Origin: Alkalicoccus saliphilus
GTDB taxonomy: Bacteria; Bacillota; Bacilli; Bacillales; Salisediminibacteriaceae
Reading direction: 5' to 3'
Length of the DNA stretch: 64,000 nucleotides
Assembly (NCBI RefSeq): GCF_003044065.1
Contig: NZ_PZJJ01000004.1
Location: 1-64,000 of the forward strand
The translations under genes were made by a program, and so were the position numbers. Positions 8,349 to 15,859 of the stretch are shown here, piece after piece; position 1 is the stretch's first letter, and each line of letters starts with the position of its first letter. The notes under the pieces are model-generated. The model worked only from the letters and a program-made list of their open reading frames with translations. It searched no databases and was not told where the DNA came from.

Positions 8349-9401
8349 ATGGCAGTTAAAATCGCATTTATCGGATTCGGAGGAGTGGGACAGGCCCTCC
8401 TCCAGATCCTCCTTGATAAGGAGAAGGAACTGAGACAGGAAGAAGGGCTGGAAACGAGCATTGTCGCTGTAGCGGATGTCATGAAAGGTTCGGTCTATAA
8501 TCCGGGAGGTCTTGACGGTAATCAGCTGTTGAAGCTGGCATCGGAAAAGCGGTCGATGGAGGAGTACGACGGAGGACCAGGTACAGTAACAGGTCTTGAC
8601 AGTCTGGCAGCAATTAAAGAAACGAATGCCGACGTAATTGTTGAAGTAACCTATACGGACGTCAAAACCGGTCAGCCGGCTGTCGATCACTGCCGTGCAG
8701 CTTTCCAGGCAGGAAAAAGCGTAATTACAACAAATAAAGGCCCGGTTGCTGTTGCCTACGACGAGCTTTCCACACTCGCAGAGGAAAAAGGTGTTTTCTG
8801 GGGCTTTGAAGGAACGGTAATGAGCGGTACACCTGCCCTCAGGCTGCCGCAGGAAACACTCCGTGGTAATACCATTGAGCAGATCACCGGTATTCTCAAC
8901 GGAACGACGAATTATATGCTGACTGAAATGGAAAAGGGTCTTACGTACGAGCAGGCGCTGGAGCAGGCGCAGAATAACGGTTATGCGGAAGCAGATCCGA
9001 CAAGCGACGTGGAAGGCTATGATGCAAGATATAAAGCGGTTATCTTATCCAGTGTTATTATGAAAACGCCTTTAAAAGCAGACGATGTTAAATGCACAGG
9101 TATTACCGGGGTGACGAGGGATATGCTGACAGATGCCATTGAAAGAGGAAAGCGTATCCGTCTTGTAGCAAAAATTAAACGAACTTCTGAAGGCGTCGAA
9201 GCGGAAGTGAAACCGAAGGAGCTTGATGTTTCGGATCAGCTTGCCGGAGTGCCCGGGGCTACAAATGCGATTTTATATGAATGCGATCTGGCAGGCCCGA
9301 TCTTCCTCACAGGAGCCGGTGCCGGCCTTAAAGAAACCGGCTTTTCACTGCTGATTGACCTCATTCATTTCGAACGCCGGCGGTCGATGGTAAAACAGTA
9401 A
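8349..9401 (+). CDS. Homoserine dehydrogenase, short form without ACT domain
   Basis: A 350-residue NAD(P)-dependent homoserine dehydrogenase interconverting homoserine and aspartate semialdehyde. The Rossmann motif GFGGVGQ is at residues 8-14, NGTTNYML and the signature NGYAEADPTSDVEGYDARYK follow, and the C-terminus lacks the regulatory ACT domain of longer biosynthetic forms. A GGAGG site precedes the ATG. Its place between a PLP enzyme and an aldehyde dehydrogenase in a DoeA operon suggests it works in the oxidative, catabolic direction (homoserine to aspartate semialdehyde). That direction is inferred. Confidence 0.88.
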   Translation: MAVKIAFIGFGGVGQALLQILLDKEKELRQEEGLETSIVAVADVMKGSVYNPGGLDGNQLLKLASEKRSMEEYDGGPGTVTGLDSLAAIKETNADVIVEVTYTDVKTGQPAVDHCRAAFQAGKSVITTNKGPVAVAYDELSTLAEEKGVFWGFEGTVMSGTPALRLPQETLRGNTIEQITGILNGTTNYMLTEMEKGLTYEQALEQAQNNGYAEADPTSDVEGYDARYKAVILSSVIMKTPLKADDVKCTGITGVTRDMLTDAIERGKRIRLVAKIKRTSEGVEAEVKPKELDVSDQLAGVPGATNAILYECDLAGPIFLTGAGAGLKETGFSLLIDLIHFERRRSMVKQ

Positions 9402-9422
9402 AATAAGAAGGAAGGTGTGAGC

Positions 9423-10874
9423 ATGCAGACGAAGGTGCTGTCAGCTAAGATGTATGTACTCGGAGAATGGATCGGCCAGGAGGAAACTTTTGATGTGTTC
9501 GATCCACAGAATAACGAAATCATCGCACGGGTGCCTAAAGCTTCGAAAGAATATGTGACGCACGTGATTGACCAGGCAGCGGAAGCCTTCTATTCCATTT
9601 CCTCCTGGCCGACTCACGAAAGAATTCAAGTTTTGAAAAAAGCAGCGGACTATATCGAAGAATATCATGAGCGCTACGCTTATACGATAGCACGGGAAGG
9701 ATCCAAAACGATTACGGAAGCAAGGGGAGAAGTGAGCCGGACGATACAGACGATCCGTATAAGTGCGGAGGAAGCACGGAGGCTGAAAGGAGAAACAATC
9801 AACTTCGATCAGATGGAAGGAAGTGAAAATCGAACCGGCTATTATTTCCGTTTTCCTATCGGAGTGATTGCAGCGATTACACCATTCAATGACCCCCTCA
9901 ATCTTGTTGCCCATAAGGTAGGACCGGCACTTGCTGCCGGGAATCCAGTCGTCGTAAAACCTGCTACAGTGACGCCGCTCAGTGCGCTCCTGCTTGCGGA
10001 AGCCTTTGATCAGGCCGGTGTTCCGAGAGGATTTCTTTCTGTTGTAACCGGCTCCGGCAGGGAAATTGGAGACGCTCTCGTATCCCATCCGGAAATCAAA
10101 ATGATTTCATTCACCGGCGGAGTAGGAGCAGGCGATAAAATTGCTGAGAAAGCAGGGAGAAAAAAACTCGGTATGGAACTTGGCTCCAATTCCCCGGTTA
10201 TTGTACTTCAGGACGCGGATCTTCACGAAGCGGTAAAGGCCAGCGTCTCCGGGGCGTTTTCAGCTGCCGGACAGAACTGTCTTGGTGTCCAGCGTATTTT
10301 TGTCGAGAAGAACGTGTACGACGAATTTACGAATATGTTTGCAGAACGCACGAGAGAGCTTCAGGTCGGTGATAAACAGTCGGAATGGACCGATGTCGGA
10401 CCACTGATTGAAGAAAAAGAAGCTCTCCGGATGGAAGAATGGGTCGAAGAAGCTGTATCAATGGGTGCCAAAGTAGTTCAGGGTGGAAAGAGAAATGGAG
10501 CTTTCTACGATCCTACGGTCCTGATCGATGTGCCGCACGAAGCCAAAGTGTATTACGAAGAAATTTTCGGCCCGATTGTCTTAATAGAGCCGGTGGAAGA
10601 TGTTCAGGAAGCTGTGATTCGTTCCAATGAGGTGGATTATGGTCTTCAGGCAGGTATTTTCACAGCGAATATCGACCACGCTTTTTACGCTGTACATCAC
10701 CTGCATGTCGGCGGAGTGATGGTGAACGACAGCAGTGACTACCGCATCGATGAAATGCCGTTCGGCGGAGTGAAACAGTCGGGCCTCGGACGTGAAGGTG
10801 TTGCGAGTTCTATTCACGATATGACGGAGACAAGAGTCGTCGCTTTTAAACTGACTCAGCCGTGGTCTATTTAA
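9423..10874 (+). CDS. Aldehyde dehydrogenase, possibly aspartate-semialdehyde oxidising (DoeC-like role)
   Basis: A 483-residue NAD(P)-dependent aldehyde dehydrogenase. The catalytic Cys286 is in FSAAGQNCLGVQRI, the general-base Glu is in LGMELGSNSP, and EEIFGPI and PFGGVKQSGLGREG are present near the C-terminus. The ATG at 9423 is preferred over the in-frame GTG at 9417, which falls in the AAGGAAGGTG ribosome site. It is the last gene of the operon, 21 nt after homoserine dehydrogenase. Oxidation of aspartate semialdehyde to aspartate would complete a route from ectoine to central metabolism. The substrate is inferred from context. Confidence 0.88.
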   Translation: MQTKVLSAKMYVLGEWIGQEETFDVFDPQNNEIIARVPKASKEYVTHVIDQAAEAFYSISSWPTHERIQVLKKAADYIEEYHERYAYTIAREGSKTITEARGEVSRTIQTIRISAEEARRLKGETINFDQMEGSENRTGYYFRFPIGVIAAITPFNDPLNLVAHKVGPALAAGNPVVVKPATVTPLSALLLAEAFDQAGVPRGFLSVVTGSGREIGDALVSHPEIKMISFTGGVGAGDKIAEKAGRKKLGMELGSNSPVIVLQDADLHEAVKASVSGAFSAAGQNCLGVQRIFVEKNVYDEFTNMFAERTRELQVGDKQSEWTDVGPLIEEKEALRMEEWVEEAVSMGAKVVQGGKRNGAFYDPTVLIDVPHEAKVYYEEIFGPIVLIEPVEDVQEAVIRSNEVDYGLQAGIFTANIDHAFYAVHHLHVGGVMVNDSSDYRIDEMPFGGVKQSGLGREGVASSIHDMTETRVVAFKLTQPWSI

Positions 10875-10903
10875 GATAAGTGAAATTGAATAAGAGAACC
10901 GTA

Positions 10904-10953
10904 AAAGAACCAGTTTCCGTTATCGAGTATAATGACGGGAACTGGTTCTTTTT
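10904..10953 (+). terminator. Terminator of the doeA operon
   Basis: A long stem, AAAGAACCAGTTTCCGT paired with ACGGGAACTGGTTCTTT, is followed by TTTTT. It may also serve the convergent EamA gene through the A run on its other side. Confidence 0.85.
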
Positions 10954-11012
10954 AGTAAGCTTCCCGGCTCCAGAGTGCCTCCGTGTCTACCTGATGCTTC
11001 CGGTAAAAAGAA

Positions 11013-11933
11013 TTAACCTGTCCTGGAATCCTCCCACTTTTGAGCCATCGGGTGGGCGCGTTTCTGACGCTGAACGGTCAGCAGCACAGAAACTATTACA
11101 AGAGCCATTCCGACCCCCTGCCAGAGCGTAACAATTTCACTGTAAACGAGAACACCGATTAAAATTGCCACGACAGGTTCTACAGTGGAGAGTATTGCTG
11201 CTTTTCCTGATTCGATCCAGCGCAGGCCGGCTGTATAAAAAATATAGGCGAACACAGTAGCTACTGCAGCGAGACCGAACCCGTACATCAGAACACCCGG
11301 GGTAAAAAGAAGCGCAGATTTTTCCCACAGTCTGCTCGTTGGAAGAAGAAACAGACTTCCAAATATCATCGAATATGTAGTAATAGTTAGCGCGTGATAG
11401 CGTCCGCTTACATATTTTCCGAAAATGCTGTAAAGAGCGTAAAAGAAACCTGAAAGTACGCCAAATAAAATAGTGGTTCCGGAGACGGTTAAGGCTCCTG
11501 CTGGAAAAAGCCCAACTGTAAGGGCACAGCCTGCAAGCATCAGAATCAGAGCCCCACCTTTACGGGCCGTAAAAGGCTCTTTGAAAGTGAAGCGTGAAAT
11601 CAGCGCAACGAATACGGGACCCGTATACAGCAGCACAACGGCCAGTGAGATGGATGCTGTTTCAATTACGGTAAAAAAGAAGTAGTTAAAAAAGGCGATG
11701 CTTATAATACCTGTTCCTATAAAGAAAGGAATATCACGCAGCTTCACGTACAGAAGACCGCGTTGAAATATAAGAAGAAACAGAAGCAGGAGGAGAGCCG
11801 AAAATGACAGCCTGATGCCGACTACTTCCCAGGCAGTAAAGCCGGACTCATTCAGCTGGTTTACAAAAAGACCGGTCGTCCCCCAGAGAGCAGCTCCGGC
11901 CATAACAATAAGATAAGCAGCACGTGTAGACAT
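11013..11933 (-). CDS. EamA/DMT-family transporter
   Basis: A 306-residue membrane protein with about ten hydrophobic segments in two tandem EamA repeats (roughly 6-140 and 155-290), typical of drug/metabolite transporters that export amino acids or other metabolites. GAALWGTTGLFVN is in TM1, and the C-terminal half has ESGKAAILSTVEPVVAILIG, a usual EamA repeat signature. GGAGG lies 10 nt before the ATG. It converges on the doeA operon and shares the intervening terminator region. The substrate is unknown. Confidence 0.88.
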   Translation of the reverse strand: MSTRAAYLIVMAGAALWGTTGLFVNQLNESGFTAWEVVGIRLSFSALLLLLFLLIFQRGLLYVKLRDIPFFIGTGIISIAFFNYFFFTVIETASISLAVVLLYTGPVFVALISRFTFKEPFTARKGGALILMLAGCALTVGLFPAGALTVSGTTILFGVLSGFFYALYSIFGKYVSGRYHALTITTYSMIFGSLFLLPTSRLWEKSALLFTPGVLMYGFGLAAVATVFAYIFYTAGLRWIESGKAAILSTVEPVVAILIGVLVYSEIVTLWQGVGMALVIVSVLLTVQRQKRAHPMAQKWEDSRTG

Positions 11934-12243
11934 TTGATCTTTGCCTCCTTAGTCACTTCTATCATTTTAATATGGATAGTTACAGAATTAAAGCAATGAT
12001 TCTCCGTAATTTACCAAAGGAAAGATTTTTCTGGAAATTATCCGCGGGGATTCCAGAGAGGGGGTACAGGAGATTTTTTGAAAATAAAACGATGTGGTAA
12101 AATAAATACAGTCAGCAGTCTTTTTTAGTTCCCAGGATGTTCATGTTACTATCGGGAATTTTACTCCAGACCTTTTTATTGGCACAAAACGGAATCTTTC
12201 TTTCAAAAAATACGGACGCAGTAATATATTAAAGGAGCCTATA

Positions 12244-13353
12244 ATGATTACGACTATTACATTTTTTGCTGTTGCCCTGACAGCATGGATTTTACCAGTC
12301 ACCTTTAAAATTAAGAGAATTATATACAGGAGAGCGGAGGTGGACAGCCGCGCCGGTGCAAAAACTTTTTCTCCGGTAGAAATATTATATGTTCTGCCTG
12401 TAATGGCAGTATTGTTATCCAATGAGCCGGCGGTCATGTTTGGAACGGCAGCAGCCGTTTTTCTTACTGTGTTCGGTGTGCTGTTTATTTCACGGCCGAA
12501 AGCATCCGAAAAGCTGATTTATACGCCGGAAATCCAGCGTCTTCTCGGTATAACCTATGCTGCCTACTGGCTGGTGGCGATTCTTGGTGTTTATATTGGA
12601 GGCACGTATTCTACAGGAGCAGCGGTGATATGGCTGACAGCTTTTGCCGTGCTTCCACCGGCTCTTGTGAAAACAGCCGGATGGATTAACGAACCGATAG
12701 AAAGGAAGGTTCAGCAGCGGGCTGTGGAAGATGCAGAGCGGCTTCTGGGTACTATGCCGGAATTAACAGTTGTTACAGTATCCGGTTCCGGAAGTGCAGA
12801 AATGCTCGGGAATGTTTCTGAAGTACTTGCCGAAAGATTTCAGCTTCTTACTTCCTTCTCTTCTAACGGAACAAATCTGGAAACAGCGCGAATAATAAAT
12901 AAGGAGTTAAAATCCTATCACGACTTGTTTCTTACGGAAATCAAAACTGGGGAAGAAAAAGCAGTTCAGGAAATATTTCGAACGGCTGGGAGACGGATTA
13001 TTATCTATTCCGGAGAGAAACTGCCGGAGAATGTGTACGAATCCATTCCGGAAAAAGCTGTTTTAATTGCAGACCGTAACGCGATGCAGGTTTACCCCGA
13101 AAAAGTACAGGAGAAGGACAGACTGGTAACGTTCGCACTGGACAGGCAGGATGCTGATATATATGCAGAGGGTGTGGAAGAGGAAACCCAAGGTATCCAT
13201 TTTGCAGTAAAGCAAAAAGGACATCATAAGTCATTCCCGGTCTATTCAGACAGCCGGGAAACTGCCAGGCTGATTCTGGCAGCCGCCGCCGCAGCGCTGG
13301 AAACCGGTATGACGTCTGAAGAAATTGAAAAAGCCATAAAAAAGAGATCTTAA
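12244..13353 (+). CDS. Membrane-anchored Mur-ligase-like protein lacking the ATP-binding P-loop
   Basis: A 369-residue protein with about five hydrophobic segments in residues 1-145, then a cytoplasmic part whose start (WINEPIERKVQQRAVEDAER and LLGTMPELTVVTVSG) is like the linker and beginning of the central domain in membrane-bound MurF-like ligases of Firmicutes. In those proteins the next residues are GSYGKTSTK. Here they are GSGSAEMLGNV, so the lysine and threonine that hold ATP are missing. FSSNGTNLETARIINKELK matches the normal SYNTPMGVTRTIRE-type segment only loosely. At 369 residues it is also shorter than such ligases (about 450-500). It is probably an inactive paralogue, or a gene losing constraint, but the frame is open. 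AAAGGAG precedes the ATG. Confidence 0.6.
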   Translation: MITTITFFAVALTAWILPVTFKIKRIIYRRAEVDSRAGAKTFSPVEILYVLPVMAVLLSNEPAVMFGTAAAVFLTVFGVLFISRPKASEKLIYTPEIQRLLGITYAAYWLVAILGVYIGGTYSTGAAVIWLTAFAVLPPALVKTAGWINEPIERKVQQRAVEDAERLLGTMPELTVVTVSGSGSAEMLGNVSEVLAERFQLLTSFSSNGTNLETARIINKELKSYHDLFLTEIKTGEEKAVQEIFRTAGRRIIIYSGEKLPENVYESIPEKAVLIADRNAMQVYPEKVQEKDRLVTFALDRQDADIYAEGVEEETQGIHFAVKQKGHHKSFPVYSDSRETARLILAAAAAALETGMTSEEIEKAIKKRS

Positions 13354-13503
13354 AAGCAGGCTCGTTAAAGCTCCATGTTGTTAATAGGTTTTGTGAAATA
13401 AAGAACAGTGTTCATGAAAAGCAGAACTTTCATTTTTCTCTAGGCACCAACAGCAAACACAGCTTAAAAGTAAGGAACATAAAACTTCCGTAGGACGCGG
13501 TGC

Positions 13504-13540
13504 GAAGCCTGTCAGAAAAAGCTGCCAGGCTTTTTTCGTT
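13504..13540 (+). terminator. Terminator after the Mur-ligase-like gene
   Basis: AAGCCTG pairs with CAGGCTT and TTTTTTCG follows. It lies about 150 nt beyond the stop at 13353. Nothing else is recognisable in 13354-13650. Confidence 0.65.
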
Positions 13541-13653
13541 TACCGTTTCCGGCCGTACCTGTGCTCACTGAATCAGTGAAGGGGAGTTAGGAGATGGAAG
13601 AAACCGGGTATACATCTGGCAGGAAGTATTGTTTATAAAAAGGAGGTATTACA

Positions 13654-14162
13654 ATGAAAGCTGCAGGAATTGCGGCAGCAGCGGTGTTACTTGCCGGGTG
13701 CCAGAATGCCAATGAAAATATCGGAAATGAACCGGACAAAAATACAGGAAATGTAGTAAATGAAGAAGAAGCAGAAGTGGATACGGAAGACGACGAAGAA
13801 AATGAGGGCGGATAGGAGGGGCAGCAGGAAGGGAACGATAGTGAAAGTTTATCCATGACGGAGGCGGGAACCGACGACTGGAATGTGGAAGTTATTCTCG
13901 ATAACCTGGAATCTCCCTGGTCGGTAACTTTTGGTGAGAATACAACTTACATCACAAGCCGGGAAGGGTACATGAGAGGCGGAAAATGGAGAACAGAACA
14001 GGTGGATGTGGAAACGTCCGACCCGGTACTTCAGACGGGGGAAGGCGGGCTCCGGGACGTCAAGATGCATGAGGATGCCTCTATGTACTGACAAATAACA
14101 CAGGCGGCCGCGGGACTCCCCGGGAAGGGGATGATAAGCTTCTTCGGCTGACGCTTGATTAA
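13654..14162 (+). pseudogene. Collapsed PQQ-dependent sugar dehydrogenase lipoprotein gene
   Basis: A strong AAGGAGG site and ATG at 13654 start a lipoprotein (signal MKAAGIAAAAVLLAGC, lipobox LAGC) with an acidic linker. After 53 codons there is an in-frame TAG at 13813. The same frame goes on into VEVILDNLESPWSVTFGE and TGEGGLRDVK, the N-terminal part of a PQQ-type glucose/sorbosone dehydrogenase. At about 14085 it changes frame directly into LTNNTGGRGTPREGDD followed by KLLRLTLD and TAA (14160-14162), which is the usual C-terminus. About 200 or more central residues with the active site are therefore deleted. The nonsense codon, frameshift and deletion together make this a pseudogene. Confidence 0.8.
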
Positions 14163-14184
14163 TAACCGGTTAGGAGTGTAGCAG

Positions 14185-14697
14185 GTGAGTGTAGAAGAAC
14201 ATAAAAAAGCAGCACCGGAAAAAATTCGGTGCAGCGTTATTACTGTAAGTGATACAAGAAATAAAGAGACAGATAAAAGCGGAAAGCTGATTGTTCACTA
14301 TTTGGAAGAGGCTGGACATACAGCTGTTTCCCGCACGGTCGTCCGCGATGAGAAAGAAGAAATTTTAGGTGCAGTAAAAGACGGAATATCATCCGTTGAA
14401 ACAGATGCCGTTATCTTAAATGGCGGAACAGGGATTGCCCGTCGTGATATTACGATTGAAACGGTACAGCCGTTGTTTGATAAGGAGATTACCGGCTTTG
14501 GAGAAATATTCCGTATGCTCAGTTACACAGACGATATAGGATCGGCTGCCATTATGAGCCGGGCAGCTGCAGGAGTAAGCGGCAGTACGGCGCTTATCTG
14601 TCTTCCGGGATCGAGTGGCGCAGTCAAACTTGCAATGACAAAGCTTTTACAGCCGGAGCTCGCGCATATCGTAAGGGAAATAAAAAAAGATATGTAA
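14185..14697 (+). CDS. moaB: MoaB-family molybdenum cofactor biosynthesis protein
   Basis: A 170-residue MoaB/MogA-type protein that adenylates molybdopterin during molybdenum cofactor synthesis. The motifs CSVITVSDTR near the N-terminus, LNGGTGIARRD (residues 74-84) and the late GFGEIFR and LPGSSGAVKLAM are typical. The GTG at 14185 follows TAGGAG. It comes right after the collapsed dehydrogenase gene and about 4.9 kb before mobA. No other molybdopterin gene is nearby, so the rest of the pathway must be elsewhere. Confidence 0.9.
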   Translation: MSVEEHKKAAPEKIRCSVITVSDTRNKETDKSGKLIVHYLEEAGHTAVSRTVVRDEKEEILGAVKDGISSVETDAVILNGGTGIARRDITIETVQPLFDKEITGFGEIFRMLSYTDDIGSAAIMSRAAAGVSGSTALICLPGSSGAVKLAMTKLLQPELAHIVREIKKDM

Positions 14698-14706
14698 TAC
14701 AGCCTG

Positions 14707-14743
14707 GCCCCCGGAAACAAAATAGTTTCCGGGGGGCTTTTCT
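14707..14743 (+). terminator. Terminator of moaB
   Basis: GCCCCCGGAAAC pairs with GTTTCCGGGGGGC around a short AT-rich loop and is followed by TTTTC. Confidence 0.85.
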
Positions 14744-14802
14744 GGTGAAGCGGAAACATTTAAAAGGTGCGGTAATTGTTACTCGGAAGGCTGGTGCTCA
14801 CT

Positions 14803-15594
14803 TTATCCATTTTCAGAAGAAAGGAGTGGCAGAAGTTCGTGCAGGTCCTGAATAGTATAATCTGCTGTAATCTCATTCATTGGTTCTTTTTTAAACCGGT
14901 TCAGCCATACAGAGGTGATTCCGGTCCGTGAGGCTCCCAGTATATCAGTTTTCAGATTGTCTCCCACCATCCAGGTCTTCTCTCTGTCGGCGCCGCTTGC
15001 TTCCAGAGCATACTCAAAGATCGAAGTGTCCGGCTTGCCCCGTCCGAAAGCTCCGGAAATAATAACATGATCGAAGTAGGGGGCAATTTCAGGGGTGATA
15101 GTAAGTTTCGTCTGCTGAAGCTGGGGGGAGCCGTTTGTCAGCAGTACAAGTGTAAACCGTCCCTGTAGTTTCTCCAGAACTTCGAGAGAGTCATCAAATA
15201 AAACCGGAGACCGTTTTCGTTCTTCGATGAACCGGGAAGCAAGATCTTCCGCAGCTTTCAGATCTGCAGTGTCACATTCTTTTAATCCATCGTACCAGGC
15301 ATAAAGCTGATATTCTTTAATAATGGCAGCCAGTTTATCAAAACCTTCCTCTTCATCCTCGAAGGATCCCCAGAGTCCTTCAAATGGATTTATCCCAATC
15401 ATCTGCGTAAATTCATATGTATCGTAGGAGGCGTACCTTTTACGCGCAGCGCGCCGCACAGCCTCTTCAAGGGCAGAAGCATCTACTGCGTATGTTTCTT
15501 CAGCGTAGCTGCACGTACGATCGAAAGCGAGCTGAATACTTTTTTCATCCCAGAGTATTGTGTCGTCCAAATCGAAAAAAACAGCAGGTTTCAT
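14803..15594 (-). CDS. HAD-superfamily phosphatase (YjjG/NanP-like)
   Basis: A 263-residue HAD hydrolase. Motif I is FFDLDDTI (Asp8 and Asp10), motif II is LLTNGSP, the motif III lysine is in GRGKPDTSIFEYAL, and motif IV is WMVGDNLKTDI. The helical C1 cap insert in residues 20-130 suggests a nucleotidase or sugar-phosphatase of the YjjG/N-acylneuraminate-9-phosphatase group. GGGAGA precedes the ATG. It converges on moaB. The exact substrate is not predictable. Confidence 0.88.
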   Translation of the reverse strand: MKPAVFFDLDDTILWDEKSIQLAFDRTCSYAEETYAVDASALEEAVRRAARKRYASYDTYEFTQMIGINPFEGLWGSFEDEEEGFDKLAAIIKEYQLYAWYDGLKECDTADLKAAEDLASRFIEERKRSPVLFDDSLEVLEKLQGRFTLVLLTNGSPQLQQTKLTITPEIAPYFDHVIISGAFGRGKPDTSIFEYALEASGADREKTWMVGDNLKTDILGASRTGITSVWLNRFKKEPMNEITADYTIQDLHELLPLLSSENG

Positions 15595-15859
15595 ATTTTA
15601 GTATCTCCCTTCAAAGATCGATAAGTTCTTTAACAGTGTAAAGTATCCAAAATCTTCTGTAAACCGTCCGGAGAGGGTTCAATTATCAGCTTCGTCGAAA
15701 AAGAAGTCACGACGCGAGGTGTTGATTCCGGTGCTGCGACCGCCGCAGCCTGTATCCAGCGAGACTTAGCTTATGGTACTTATAAAAAAGGAAGAAGGAA
15801 TTTAAAATCAAATCTAGAAATTAGAATATATACTTTATTTTAGCGGAGGGATAACAAGG

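Noticed and set aside
13654-14162. In-frame TAG as pyrrolysine
   Set aside because: It lies in a low-complexity linker, and the gene also has a frameshift and a large deletion, so it is a decayed gene. Pyrrolysine is not expected in bacilli.
15660-15780. Possible S-box or other riboswitch before metY
   Set aside because: None of the S-box core motifs are present. The GC-rich stretch is more like a broken intergenic repeat.
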